Shown here: piece after piece, positions 15,663 to 25,729 of the stretch | Numbering within the stretch: the stretch's first letter is position 1 | How the letters are laid out: every line of letters begins with the position of its first letter | Origin: Parabacteroides sp. AD58 | GTDB taxonomy: Bacteria > Bacteroidota > Bacteroidia > Bacteroidales > Tannerellaceae | Assembly: GCF_023744375.2 (NCBI RefSeq) | Contig: NZ_CP146284.1 | Span: forward strand, 124,001-188,000 | Reading direction: 5' to 3' | DNA length: 64,000 nucleotides | Made by a program: the position numbers and the translations under genes | Notes under the pieces: generated by a model | Told to the model about the DNA's origin: nothing | What the model saw: only the letters and a program-made list of their open reading frames with translations | Databases searched by the model: none

Positions 15663-17237
15663 ATGAAAAGAACAAAATACATATACAAACACATAGCAGC
15701 AGTGGCGACCTCGCTACTGCTCTTGCTATCTTTATTCCCCTCCTGTTCCGAGGATGACGGAGGTGGGGTGGAAGTGGATGAAACAAAACTTTATACATTG
15801 ACTATCGCACTGAATACATCGACAAGCTATACGCCGACAACGAGAGCCGATGCTCCAGAATGGGAGGACGAAGCAGATGTGTACGAACGTAAGATCGATA
15901 AATGTTGGGTGGTATTGTTTGATGCTACTACAAATGCTTGTGTAGCTTCTGTAAATTCTGATGACTTTATCCAGAATGGAACGGAAATAGATAATGCCCA
16001 AGAAGTAATCAAAGAAACTGTAGAATTGCCGGAAGGATACTATACCGGTTATGCTTTTGCCAATTTGGAAAACCTCACCAATGGACAATCAATTATATCC
16101 TTGTTGGAAGGAAATGATTTAGCAAATATCACCAAAGCGAAATTAAATACTACTGTTTCATTGATTGATGCGAAGAACTTTCAGCTTAAAGATGGAAAAG
16201 CAATCCCAATGAGTAGTTACGAAACCCCTATCACGGTGAAAGCTCAGACTGAAAACATCGCACGGATTGTGCTTTTCCGCATGATTGGGAAGGTGGAAAT
16301 TACGGTAACTGACCAGACTGGGAACGATGAAACAAAGACACTAAAAAGCCTTGCAATGGGTAACTTCCGAAAGGGGCCGATTCATTTATTGCCCTATTCT
16401 GAGGGGAATATAGACCTGAACAATATAACCGTTGCTGATCAGGATTTATTACAACCGAAATTCGATTTAGTGCCACAAAGTACCCAAATAAGTCCCTATA
16501 AACATGAGGTTCCAATTCCGGAGGTGGGGGACAATATCACCGTAGAGGGCCAAACATATACTTTCTATGCTTTCGAAACCGGTACAAAATCGAACACGGA
16601 CGCTACATTGAGTATATCTGTTGGAATCAATGACCGCCCTGTGTCTGAGAAACCTACCGAATTCAGCTTTATGCGGCGTAATGACTGGTTGAAGATTCCG
16701 GTTGCCATTACCAATATAGAATCGGTCATGCGATTCAAGAATATGCGTATGCCTATCGGCGGACTTCCTAAAGAGATTATTTATGGAGAAGGCGATGGCA
16801 TCCAAATATTGGTAGATGCGGTCAACGAGGTAGATCCGGATTATGCAGGTCCGGTAAAAATAGAAATAGAAGTACAATCTATCAACACAAGAATTACCAA
16901 TCCGACCATTCTTTACACGAATACGACAGCAACAGGTAGCGAACGTAGTACCGCTATCTTAGTCGATAATACCGATGGCTTGCTGATTGACGCGGAAACA
17001 GGTGAACCACGTGATGAAAATTATGACTTTACCGTTTATCCGTCTCCGGATGCTCCCGATGCCACAAACAAAGCCTATTTTGAAGTATGGACACAAGAGT
17101 TGGCTAACGAATCAGATGCGACCATCCAATTGACTTTGATAGCGGAGTATGGTGATACGGAGCCTAAATCAAGAATCGAAATTCCTTACACAATCCGCAT
17201 ACAAAACTATAAACGAACAACTGACGGAGGAAATTGA
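15663..17237 (+). CDS. Fimbrillin-like lipoprotein, probable accessory or tip subunit
   Basis: The 524-residue product has a lipoprotein signal with lipobox LFPSC (Cys28) followed by an acidic SEDDGGG stretch. The strand pattern (YTLTIALNTSTS, TRADAPEWEDE, CWVVLFDATTN, then PEGYYTGYAFANLENL) is that of the fimbrillin/FimB superfamily. Unlike the major subunit it has no loop-plus-KNWVV ending; it closes with IPYTIRIQNYKR. By order it corresponds to the minor or tip components that follow the anchor gene in the P. gingivalis mfa and fim clusters. The T9SS adhesin starts two bases after its stop codon, so the two are probably made together. Confidence 0.75.
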   Translation: MKRTKYIYKHIAAVATSLLLLLSLFPSCSEDDGGGVEVDETKLYTLTIALNTSTSYTPTTRADAPEWEDEADVYERKIDKCWVVLFDATTNACVASVNSDDFIQNGTEIDNAQEVIKETVELPEGYYTGYAFANLENLTNGQSIISLLEGNDLANITKAKLNTTVSLIDAKNFQLKDGKAIPMSSYETPITVKAQTENIARIVLFRMIGKVEITVTDQTGNDETKTLKSLAMGNFRKGPIHLLPYSEGNIDLNNITVADQDLLQPKFDLVPQSTQISPYKHEVPIPEVGDNITVEGQTYTFYAFETGTKSNTDATLSISVGINDRPVSEKPTEFSFMRRNDWLKIPVAITNIESVMRFKNMRMPIGGLPKEIIYGEGDGIQILVDAVNEVDPDYAGPVKIEIEVQSINTRITNPTILYTNTTATGSERSTAILVDNTDGLLIDAETGEPRDENYDFTVYPSPDAPDATNKAYFEVWTQELANESDATIQLTLIAEYGDTEPKSRIEIPYTIRIQNYKRTTDGGN

Positions 17238-17239
17238 TT

Positions 17240-20200
17240 ATGAGAAACGAAATAGACATCAAAGAAAAGAGTCGCGGAGCAATCCGGAACATCTCCGGAC
17301 TAAACGAAGAGTTTCAAGGGATGAAACTCCAGTTTCATAGGGACGGAACTCCGGTTTCATCCTATGAAACTCCCGCCCATACAAGCAAAAACCATCCGGC
17401 ATTCCGCAACCTGTCCCTGCTTACCCTTCTCCTCCTGTTCTTTTCCGCAGGATGGAATGAGAATGGGGTGTGGGGGCAAGAATATACGATTCAATATAAA
17501 AATGGGAGTCGGCAAACGAATATTCCGGAACGGGTAGATACAGTTTATATTCCGGATGGTATGTCAAGAGAATTGTATGTGCCGGAGTTGAGAAACAATG
17601 ATGGACGGGCTGGTGGTAGTCCCAATTATAAATGGTATGTTCGCTGGTATCGTGCTGATGAAAATGGGGACCCGATAGCTATTGATAATAAATTTAAATC
17701 GACAATTGTAGATCTCAGAAATAAAGCGGTTATAGAAGGAGGAACAGTGGATACTAAAATACCTCATGCTGCGGCTTTGCATGAAACTCCAGAAAAAACT
17801 TCTTTATTTTGGTATCGAAATTTTTTTAATGATCATACAAACGCTGGTTTAGGACCGGATCAAACTACAACATATTATATCTCTACAGCAACAGGAGCGT
17901 CAACTATCTTATATACAAGGAACGCTGAAGATATAGAGGATATTGTAATCTGCGATGTCAGCATGAATACTGACGAGAATTTATCTGGATCTACATTAAC
18001 GGAACCTACATTATCTAAACGCTATAAGTTTGTGATTCGTCCTGCAAGTGAAATTGCAGAAAAAATTAAAAATGCTGGGAATAATGGTATAGAGCACTAT
18101 GAAATAGCCTCCCCTTCTGATGCTAAAGGTATTAACATTCAAATGAAAACATTTCCTTCTAATTATTGTTGGTATGCAAATGAACAGGATGGAACTATTT
18201 TATCGGGAGATCATTATGTATATGTATATGACGGAGGAAAAAGCGGTAGTCTCGCTTCGGACAAACAAGTAATTGGATTGGGTGAAGTTTCATCGAATAC
18301 GACTATAAATGTTTATGCTGAGACTTCTGATGGACAGAAAAGTCCGTTATTAGCTACGTTCAAAATAATTCCGCAAGCTAATGCAGCATTCATGTTGGAA
18401 GAGAATGTAAAGAACTCATCAGATCCTCGAAGAAATCCGGCAGCCCATTCGGATTTATATGAGGCTATCGGTGCTGCGGATTTTGATATGGATGCTAGAA
18501 TACCATCTTCTGAACTCTCAAGTTCTAATAATTTATGTTCTACACCGATGAGTGCAGAATCAACTACGTATGCTTTCTTAAATCCCAATATAACGATGTA
18601 TACGGCGCATAATCATGCTGCTTTGCAGAATCAATATGGATTGTATCATAGCGCAAACGTTCCAGGAGTATCTAATGGTGGTGAATATTTTTGGTTCTTT
18701 TCATTGAGAAATAATCCTTATGCCAAATCGGTTTATGACCGTACTTATGCAAATACAGGTGGTAAAGAATGTGGTTATTTCTTTTATACAGATGCATCAA
18801 ATGAGCCGGGACGTTGGGTGAAATTGAAGTTAGATGATGTGATTTGCCAATATACGGAATTGACAGTTACAGCATGGGTGAACGATATGACCACTTGGAA
18901 TGAAACAAATGATGGCAAGCCATTACCTCCTAACATCAATATAAATTTTATAGGTAAGACAGGTGACAAAGAGGTCGTTTTACATCGTTTTACGTCCGGA
19001 GATGCTTTAACGGATTATTCTGTTACATATGAAGGTAAGTCAGCAAATAAAAATGTTGGTAAATGGCAACAACTTTGTTATTCTTTTTCCATTTCAGAAC
19101 AACAGACTTATGAAGCATATTATTTGGAAGTACAAAACAATACCGCTCATACATATGGTGCAGATTACGCAATAGACGATGTGCGCGTGTATAAATCGAA
19201 GCCGAACATCAAAGTACAACGTTATGATGCCTGCGATGCCGCTACACTGACCGTCAGTTTGGATTATACTACCATGTTAAGAAATATGGGATGGACTGCG
19301 AACGAGTCTATTGTGGATGAAAGTACGCAATTGTATAGCAATGATCCGGAAAATGGTTTTGATTTGGTAAAATATCGTTTTGGCTTGAATGGAAAAGAAG
19401 CGATAGATCCTACAAAAGTGTCAGCGGAAAGCCATGTCGGTAACACTTATTTTTCTTTTGTAGAAGGATTTGACGAAAATACGACAGAAAATGTGATTGA
19501 TGTTACAGATAGAGAACTGAGTAATGATGAAGATCCGAATCCAATCGTACTTGAGAAAGGACATCTATATCGTTGGGTTCGCGTGAATAAAAGTTTAAGA
19601 GTACCGGTACCTCAATCTATGTATTCTTTCCGAGTTATAAACTCGACTGTTTATGAGGATAAAAATTATCCAGGTAGTAAAGACGAAGCTTTGAGACGGG
19701 AAAAAATATTGAATTTACGGGCAGTTAAGGATTATAATACAGCGGTTAATTTATATAACAATAATCAATCAGATTATAAACCCGATTCGGATTCGTATGG
19801 TAATATAACGGAAATCGCTCTACAAGGTCTTACAGAAGAGAATGTTACTAATGAGGGATATGAAGACACCTATCTTAAAGTTATAGAAGAGCTTTATAGT
19901 CGCTTGCAAATACCTCGTATCCGTTGTTCGTGGATAGAAGCGGATGATCCCGGTAGAGTTTACCTTTATGCCTTAGACGTAAACAATACGGATTTGAAAT
20001 ATGTAGGTGAGCAGGTTGGTCTTGATAGCGAGGGCAATCCGATTGTAGCATCCGGTGAATACCATGTCGTTTTACAGGGAGCGCAAGCGGTAGAAAATTG
20101 GGAAGTCCCTGAAGGAGATGCAGATCATTCGACATCTTTTAACCTGAAAGATCCTTGTGTCTTGATATCTCCATTTAAGGTAGAACCGGCAGTGCGTATT

Positions 20201-23053
20201 ACCGTGGAAACGGTAAATAATACCAATGCTTTGGCTTGCCTGGGTACGTTGCGTCATATTGAAGCAGATTTGATAGGGACAGACGGATCTGAACTAAGTG
20301 ATGTAGCTTATAGTTTCGATTGGTTTTTAGGCTCAAAGGCTGATTATGACAAATTGACGAAAAATGAACTATTCGGCGATTATGATTTAAAGCATGCAAT
20401 AGAAGAATTTAGAAAGGAAGAAGATATTGATAAAGAATTTGATATAGATGATGTTCGAAATGCATCAACAGTTAATGAAACTATCAAAGAGGGGTTGATA
20501 CGTTTGTTTGAACAAGATTTATTACAGATTGCTACAACCGAATTTACTCGTCCTATTCAAAATGATTCGATCGTGGCCATGCCATTTATCATGGGTTATA
20601 ATGTGGTGAATGATAAAATTAATTGTACAGATATAACAGCCGTTCGATTAGGAACATATAGCGAGGATGTTCCTATCTTACATCCGGGTTACCTATTAGA
20701 TCCTTTTAAAGGCGAAGTCTCTTTGCGTTTAGGTCATCCGAATATGGGTGAAAGCATTGCTTTAGAGGTTCCGTTGCAAAAAGGTTTTGAAGAATCAATG
20801 GCAGATGCGGCTGAGCATTTAAAAACAGCGGATGTATCATCAGGGGTTGCCATGTATTTAAACAATCCAGATGAAGAATATCCGGAGATTGGAACAGCTA
20901 AACTGGATATTTCCAAAACAGATGATGAAGAAGCGATTGTAACTATTTCTTTGAAAGAAGAGGCGAAAGGAAAATTACAAGAAGGAAAAAAATACGAGCT
21001 GTTAATACCTTTTGCACAATATGACGATAGTGATACTCGTTTGTCCAGCGAATGTGATGGGTTGATAACGTTACCTGTAAAGATTGTTCCCCAATACTTG
21101 ACATGGACAGGCTCCACGAACGATGATTGGTATAATGAAGATTTATGGAAACAATCAACAAAAGGTGAATTGTATTTTGACGGTTATGCAGACAGTCCAA
21201 ATACAGATGCCAATGGATCGGATGATATTGATGATGCTTATTCACCACTTTATTTCACCAAGATTACCCTATCAGGAAATCAAGAATTGGCTCTAATAGA
21301 TGAGAGTGCATCAGAAAATAGAGATACGAACGATAATCGTTTCTTAAAAGGTTGGAGCGAACAAACGTCGGATGGTAAAGATATGGCAGACTCTATCCGT
21401 TACGAAATGGCGGTGGTTAATGCTGAAGGAAAAATTGAGCCCTACTATATTAATAAGGTAAGCGAAATCTACTTCAAGCCGGGGGCATCTATGTATCGTC
21501 AGGATTACTTGACGTACGGGAAAGCGTGGGTAGACTTCGAGATGGAGGAGGGCAAGCCCTATTGGATGTCCGCCCCGTTGCAGAACGTCTATGCCGGCGA
21601 TATGTACGCCCCATCCAATAACGGTCGGCAGGAGACAGCCGCCTTTACGGATATTACGTATAAAGGGAAACATGAAAATGAGACAACAAACAGCCGTTGG
21701 AAGCCGGCCTTCTACCAAAAGGCATGGGATAAGGCGATTTCCTATATAACAAAGGAGGGTTATACGCATGGTACAAGTACTCCCGTAAATGTAGCGGCGG
21801 TAAAATCCAATTGGAGTATTGAGTACAACGATGTATGGGTTCCATATAGCGAGGGTAAAGGCTTCTACGCAAGAGTGGAAGATTTGCCTGAAGCTAATAC
21901 AAGTGATAAAGCATTAGTTCGTCTTCCTAAAGCGGATAAACAATATAGTTATGAGACAAAAGCTGCAGGTAATTTGTCGAATGGAGAAAATATTAGCCGG
22001 GATAATGCCTATGATTTGTTGGATAAAGTAGAAGGTAAAACTGGTCAAGATATTGTAATCGCCCTTGATACAGAAGTGGATGGCGACGGTACGCATTTCT
22101 TGGTCGGTAATCCTTACATGACCTATTTGGATATGAAAGAGTTCTTCGATAATAATACTAATTTAAATAGGAAGTTCTGGACTCTTGATCGCAATGAAGG
22201 AAGTATAGTAGTTGGTACGCCAGATATTTCTGATTGGAGTAATGGTGTGGATGGCTATCATGATCATACTGCTGAGAGTACTCAAAGCTATGTCGCCCCA
22301 ATGACCGCTTTCTTTGTAGAACTGAAAGAGAATGCGACAACTAAGACAATTAAATTTACAACAGCCATGATGGCGGCAAAGCCTAGGACAGATAACGTCT
22401 ATACAAAGTCTTATTCCGCCTCCAACCCGATCCTGACCTTGACGGCAGAGCGGGGCGAGACACGAAGCGTGGCCCGGTTGTTGACATCCGATAAGGGGCA
22501 TGATGCGTATGAGGCTTCGGAGGATGCTGTAATCTTGCTCGACTCGGAACTGGACGCACCGATGGTTTATACCGTGGCGGGTGACGTGGCGGCGCAATTC
22601 AACACGATGCAGTCGATCAGAAATGTGCCTTTGGGCGTTTATGCGGACAAAGGAGAAGAAGTAGAGCTGACCATTCGTGGTATTTCCCAATTTGCAGATA
22701 AGCTTTACCTGTATGATGCGGTGACAAAGCAAAGTACACCTTTGGATGACGATAGTTATACCTTCCGGGTGACAGGTCCTAGTCATGGCCGTTTTATGCT
22801 GACCTCTCAAAACCGGATTTCAGTAGAAAGCGATATTTGCGTTTATTCGCCTATTGCTGGACAGTTGTTGGTTATGTCCTCTCCGGAGGAAGCTTTACAA
22901 CGGGTACAAGTATATGATATGTCTGGACGAATGGTAGTTAGCCGTGACAATATTCGGAATACAACGTGCCAATTATCGCTTGCGTCAGGGATTTATATTG
23001 TTTATGCTGAAAATGAATCGGGAAATGTCCGTGTTAAAATTCGGATTCGATAA
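17240..23053 (+). CDS. Giant T9SS-secreted fimbrial tip or surface adhesin
   Basis: ATG 17240 (2 bp after the preceding stop) gives 1937 residues; an in-frame TTG lies at 17234. The signal peptide is preceded by an unusual basic extension of about 55 residues; the hydrophobic core is LSLLTLLLLFFSAG and cleavage is likely after VWGQ. Residues about 400-680 hold a jelly-roll-like region rich in aromatics, ending in YAIDDVRVYKSKP, as in carbohydrate-binding or MAM-like folds. The last 75 residues form a T9SS type A sorting domain: VYSPIAGQLLV, VQVYDMSGRMV, LASGIYIVYA and VRVKIRIR. In P. gingivalis, Mfa5 is likewise T9SS-exported and joins the fimbria; a vWA MIDAS was not seen here. Base composition varies along the gene. 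Confidence 0.78.
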   Translation: MRNEIDIKEKSRGAIRNISGLNEEFQGMKLQFHRDGTPVSSYETPAHTSKNHPAFRNLSLLTLLLLFFSAGWNENGVWGQEYTIQYKNGSRQTNIPERVDTVYIPDGMSRELYVPELRNNDGRAGGSPNYKWYVRWYRADENGDPIAIDNKFKSTIVDLRNKAVIEGGTVDTKIPHAAALHETPEKTSLFWYRNFFNDHTNAGLGPDQTTTYYISTATGASTILYTRNAEDIEDIVICDVSMNTDENLSGSTLTEPTLSKRYKFVIRPASEIAEKIKNAGNNGIEHYEIASPSDAKGINIQMKTFPSNYCWYANEQDGTILSGDHYVYVYDGGKSGSLASDKQVIGLGEVSSNTTINVYAETSDGQKSPLLATFKIIPQANAAFMLEENVKNSSDPRRNPAAHSDLYEAIGAADFDMDARIPSSELSSSNNLCSTPMSAESTTYAFLNPNITMYTAHNHAALQNQYGLYHSANVPGVSNGGEYFWFFSLRNNPYAKSVYDRTYANTGGKECGYFFYTDASNEPGRWVKLKLDDVICQYTELTVTAWVNDMTTWNETNDGKPLPPNININFIGKTGDKEVVLHRFTSGDALTDYSVTYEGKSANKNVGKWQQLCYSFSISEQQTYEAYYLEVQNNTAHTYGADYAIDDVRVYKSKPNIKVQRYDACDAATLTVSLDYTTMLRNMGWTANESIVDESTQLYSNDPENGFDLVKYRFGLNGKEAIDPTKVSAESHVGNTYFSFVEGFDENTTENVIDVTDRELSNDEDPNPIVLEKGHLYRWVRVNKSLRVPVPQSMYSFRVINSTVYEDKNYPGSKDEALRREKILNLRAVKDYNTAVNLYNNNQSDYKPDSDSYGNITEIALQGLTEENVTNEGYEDTYLKVIEELYSRLQIPRIRCSWIEADDPGRVYLYALDVNNTDLKYVGEQVGLDSEGNPIVASGEYHVVLQGAQAVENWEVPEGDADHSTSFNLKDPCVLISPFKVEPAVRITVETVNNTNALACLGTLRHIEADLIGTDGSELSDVAYSFDWFLGSKADYDKLTKNELFGDYDLKHAIEEFRKEEDIDKEFDIDDVRNASTVNETIKEGLIRLFEQDLLQIATTEFTRPIQNDSIVAMPFIMGYNVVNDKINCTDITAVRLGTYSEDVPILHPGYLLDPFKGEVSLRLGHPNMGESIALEVPLQKGFEESMADAAEHLKTADVSSGVAMYLNNPDEEYPEIGTAKLDISKTDDEEAIVTISLKEEAKGKLQEGKKYELLIPFAQYDDSDTRLSSECDGLITLPVKIVPQYLTWTGSTNDDWYNEDLWKQSTKGELYFDGYADSPNTDANGSDDIDDAYSPLYFTKITLSGNQELALIDESASENRDTNDNRFLKGWSEQTSDGKDMADSIRYEMAVVNAEGKIEPYYINKVSEIYFKPGASMYRQDYLTYGKAWVDFEMEEGKPYWMSAPLQNVYAGDMYAPSNNGRQETAAFTDITYKGKHENETTNSRWKPAFYQKAWDKAISYITKEGYTHGTSTPVNVAAVKSNWSIEYNDVWVPYSEGKGFYARVEDLPEANTSDKALVRLPKADKQYSYETKAAGNLSNGENISRDNAYDLLDKVEGKTGQDIVIALDTEVDGDGTHFLVGNPYMTYLDMKEFFDNNTNLNRKFWTLDRNEGSIVVGTPDISDWSNGVDGYHDHTAESTQSYVAPMTAFFVELKENATTKTIKFTTAMMAAKPRTDNVYTKSYSASNPILTLTAERGETRSVARLLTSDKGHDAYEASEDAVILLDSELDAPMVYTVAGDVAAQFNTMQSIRNVPLGVYADKGEEVELTIRGISQFADKLYLYDAVTKQSTPLDDDSYTFRVTGPSHGRFMLTSQNRISVESDICVYSPIAGQLLVMSSPEEALQRVQVYDMSGRMVVSRDNIRNTTCQLSLASGIYIVYAENESGNVRVKIRIR
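17321..17374. repeat. Palindromic repeat inside the extended signal region
   Basis: ATGAAACTCCAGTTTCAT (17321-17338) is a near-perfect palindrome (8-bp arms). It is followed by the related GGAACTCCGGTTTCAT (17345-17360) and ATGAAACTCCC (17364-17374). The copies are read in frame as part of the N-terminal extension of the giant adhesin. They look like a short dispersed palindromic element that has become coding. Confidence 0.65.
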
Positions 23054-23071
23054 AATATAAGGCTTAAAAAT

Positions 23072-23298
23072 AGATAAGACCTGTTGTGGCGTAAATGGGT
23101 TCTTATCTCTTAGAAGCGTAATTAATATTTCTTTTTTATACAATCTCGCTATTCTTGAGTTGTGAAATTGAAGGGTAGCGCTCCACGCAAGTTCAACCTT
23201 GTGAGGAGATGTTTTTTGAATGAATTGGTTCCGTTGTGAAACGAAACCTGATTAAATTTTTTAAGGAGAAGAGGAGAGGGGCGCAAGCCCTTCTCCTT
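23072..23298 (+). terminator. Two hairpins ending the fimbrial operon
   Basis: AGATAAGA (23072-23079) pairs with TCTTATCT (23101-23108) soon after the adhesin stop. Further on, 23271-23298 forms a strong stem of about 12 bp closed by a GCAA tetraloop (23283-23286) and followed by GTTCTTTATT, a good intrinsic terminator. The rest of the 330-bp gap to 23384 contains nothing else I can support. Confidence 0.7.
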
Positions 23299-23383
23299 GT
23301 TCTTTATTATAATATAATTCCTTCGTAGATTACGTTTATTTGGAATGGAGTCAGGAAAGGACGATTGTCCCATATCTCCGAAA

Positions 23384-23914
23384 TCATATCTCTACCCGAA
23401 TAACACTGCCATAAGGCGGGATTGAGTTGAATGCCTCTTCGATGGGATATTCTCCAGCAAGGACACGGGCGCAGGTCAGGATGCCGCCGTGGGCAAAAAT
23501 GGCGATTTGTTTATATCCCAATTCTTTCTTTTCAGCGATGAAGGCTTTCAGCCGTTCGTATTGTTGCCGGAGAGATTCACCATGCAGTGTGGGTGTGTTG
23601 ATCCAGTCGACGAACCATTCTTTAGAATACGGGTCGGCAGAAATCTCATCCCAGGTTTTCATCTCCCAGTCACCGAAATTCAATTCTTTCAGCCGTTCGT
23701 CGCGGATCGCGTTGGGATAACCGCAGAAGGTGGCCAACTTCACACAGCGGGTCAGCGGACTGCAGAATACCTGGTCGAAATGAAGGCCGGCCAACTGCTC
23801 GAGGGTAGAGGCTGCTTCGGCTTCAAACGAAGGATTGACGGGAACATCCGTAAATCCGTAGGCCGTACCTTTGGGTACTGCCACGGATGTATGTCTGATT
23901 AAATAGATAATCAT
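23384..23914 (-). CDS. cobC: Alpha-ribazole phosphatase (histidine phosphatase family)
   Basis: The 176-residue enzyme belongs to the histidine phosphatase family: phospho-acceptor RHT at residues 7-9 (IYLIRHTSVAV) and the second histidine in AHGGIL near 141. It is expected to remove the 5'-phosphate from alpha-ribazole phosphate or adenosylcobalamin phosphate at the end of the nucleotide-loop pathway. The family is broad, so the assignment depends on context: cobS follows upstream with about 20 bp between the genes and cobT and cobU come next. It is the last gene of the minus-strand cobalamin set. Confidence 0.82.
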   Translation of the reverse strand: MIIYLIRHTSVAVPKGTAYGFTDVPVNPSFEAEAASTLEQLAGLHFDQVFCSPLTRCVKLATFCGYPNAIRDERLKELNFGDWEMKTWDEISADPYSKEWFVDWINTPTLHGESLRQQYERLKAFIAEKKELGYKQIAIFAHGGILTCARVLAGEYPIEEAFNSIPPYGSVIRVEI

Positions 23915-23933
23915 GGTTCTTGCGCTTTTACGT

Positions 23934-24683
23934 TTATGACAAGGTATGGATGATCACGATGCCTAGCATGAAACTCAGTTCGCAGAGCAGGAAAAGAGCT
24001 CCACAGCAGTCGCCTGTATAGCCTTGAATTTTATGTTTCATGAGGGATGTGAGCAGATACCAGACTACGATAGGGAAGAGAGCGGCGCCTGCGTAAACAA
24101 TGCCGGAAAGCCAGTAGAGTGACAGACAGGCCGGAATCAGACAAATCAGGTATTCTGTAGCTGTCATACGGCTGTAGACCGTCTTGTTTTTCGCTTCCTC
24201 TTCTTTTCGGGCATAAGGCAGGCGGTTGATGATCATGGCCGAAACGCCTTTGCTGAACGGATCGCCGGCAAGCATGGCCGCTCCGGCTACGGTCAGAGGC
24301 AAACTGCTCAACAGCGTATAATACAAGGCAAAGTATCCGATCAGCCCGATTACCCCATAGCTGCCGATATGCGAGTCTTTCATGATGGCCAGAATCCTTT
24401 CCCGACTGGTTCCTCCGCCAAATCCGTCGAAGAAATCGGCCAGTCCGTCTTCATGCAGACAGCCGGTTATCAGGAGGCGGGTCAGGATTGCCAACAGGAC
24501 GGCTACTGCGTCCGGCAGAATAAGGGATGAGGCATACAGTACCAGAACACTTACACCTGCCGTAAACCAGCCGACCAGCGGCCACCAGCTGACGACGTGC
24601 TTGAAATATTCACCCGGCACTTCGGCCAGACGCCAGAAGGGAAGCCGGGTGAAGAATATGAATGCGGCTAATAGGTGAAGCAT
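23934..24683 (-). CDS. cobS: Adenosylcobinamide-GDP ribazoletransferase
   Basis: Starting at ATG 24683, two bases after the cobT stop, the product is 249 residues. A longer in-frame start at 24773 would overlap cobT. This integral membrane enzyme joins AdoCbi-GDP with alpha-ribazole (phosphate) to give cobalamin (phosphate). The family hallmark HEDGLADFFDGFGGG is present at about residues 84-98. Several hydrophobic helices are visible (for example LLAAFIFFTRLPF and the C-terminal LLCELSFMLGIVIIH). It is clearly part of one transcript with cobT, cobU and cobC. Confidence 0.92.
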   Translation of the reverse strand: MLHLLAAFIFFTRLPFWRLAEVPGEYFKHVVSWWPLVGWFTAGVSVLVLYASSLILPDAVAVLLAILTRLLITGCLHEDGLADFFDGFGGGTSRERILAIMKDSHIGSYGVIGLIGYFALYYTLLSSLPLTVAGAAMLAGDPFSKGVSAMIINRLPYARKEEEAKNKTVYSRMTATEYLICLIPACLSLYWLSGIVYAGAALFPIVVWYLLTSLMKHKIQGYTGDCCGALFLLCELSFMLGIVIIHTLS

Positions 24684-24685
24684 GA

Positions 24686-25723
24686 TCAGAAATATTTCGT
24701 GATTGCTTCTTCCTCGAAGGTGTGCATCTCGTTGATCATGCGCACGGCCGAATCGACAATCGGATAAGCACAAACCGAACCAGAGCCTTCGCCCAACCGG
24801 AGTCCGAGGTTCAACAGCGGTTCTGCATGCAGGTAGTCTAATAGCTTTTTATGTCCGCTTTCATCACCGCAATGACCGAATATGCAGTAGGAAAGCATTT
24901 CCGGATATAAACGAGATGCTGCCAGGACGCAGTTGGTCATGATGAAGCCGTCTACTAAAATAATCATTTTCAGTTCGGCAGCGCGGAGCATTCCGCCGAC
25001 AGCCATCAACATTTCAATGCCACCAAAGTAGCGCAAGATGTCGAGTGTACTGCCGTCGCCTTTATAATTATCCTGGGCCGCTTTCAGTACGTTATATTTA
25101 TGACGGACACCCTCCGTGTTCAGTCCGCTGCCGGCGCCTACACATTCTATCAGGGGAATACCTGTCAGGCAACTCATCCACATGCTGGAGACAGAGGTGT
25201 TTCCGATTCCCATCTCGCCGAAACTGATGACGTTGCAGCCTTCATCGTGGCAAAGGGTGACGATTTCGGCTCCTACTTCGAGTGCCTTTTCCACTTCCTC
25301 CTGCGTCATGGCAGCTTCATGCAGGAAGTTACGGGTTCCTTTCCGTATTTTCCGGTTAATGATGCGCGGGTTTTCAGGGAAGTCGTAATCGACACCACCA
25401 TCTACAATCTTCATCTCGAATCCATGCTGGCGCGCCAAAAAGCAGACACCGGAACCTCCATTCAGGAAGTTATAAATGACTTGCCGGGTTACTTCCTTGG
25501 GCGACTGACTGACACCTTCGTCGGCGATGCCGTGGTCGGCCGCAAAAATTACGTTTACCGGATGAGAAAGTACCGGATGCAGTGTTTGTTGGATCATTCC
25601 GATCTGGAGAGCCAATGATTCTAATCGGCCCAGCGAACCTTTGGGTTTTGCCAGGCTGTTGATTCTGTCAACCAAGGCTTGTCGGATAGCCTCGTCTGGC
25701 CGTTTAATTTGAAATGTTATCAT
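24686..25723 (-). CDS. cobT: Nicotinate-nucleotide--dimethylbenzimidazole phosphoribosyltransferase
   Basis: The 345-residue enzyme makes alpha-ribazole 5'-phosphate from a lower-ligand base and nicotinate mononucleotide. Family motifs are [11 protein letters not shown] near the N-terminus, [20 protein letters not shown] (about 60-79), EMGIGNTS and the C-terminal [11 protein letters not shown]. The glutamate of LGEGSG corresponds to the catalytic Glu317 of the Salmonella enzyme. Length is normal. It lies 6 bp after cobU and 2 bp before cobS. Confidence 0.94.
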   Translation of the reverse strand: MITFQIKRPDEAIRQALVDRINSLAKPKGSLGRLESLALQIGMIQQTLHPVLSHPVNVIFAADHGIADEGVSQSPKEVTRQVIYNFLNGGSGVCFLARQHGFEMKIVDGGVDYDFPENPRIINRKIRKGTRNFLHEAAMTQEEVEKALEVGAEIVTLCHDEGCNVISFGEMGIGNTSVSSMWMSCLTGIPLIECVGAGSGLNTEGVRHKYNVLKAAQDNYKGDGSTLDILRYFGGIEMLMAVGGMLRAAELKMIILVDGFIMTNCVLAASRLYPEMLSYCIFGHCGDESGHKKLLDYLHAEPLLNLGLRLGEGSGSVCAYPIVDSAVRMINEMHTFEEEAITKYF

Positions 25724-25729
25724 GATAGG

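Noticed and set aside
23149..23373. 74-codon minus-strand ORF after the adhesin gene
   Set aside because: It runs through the fimbrial operon terminator and lacks a recognisable start or domain.
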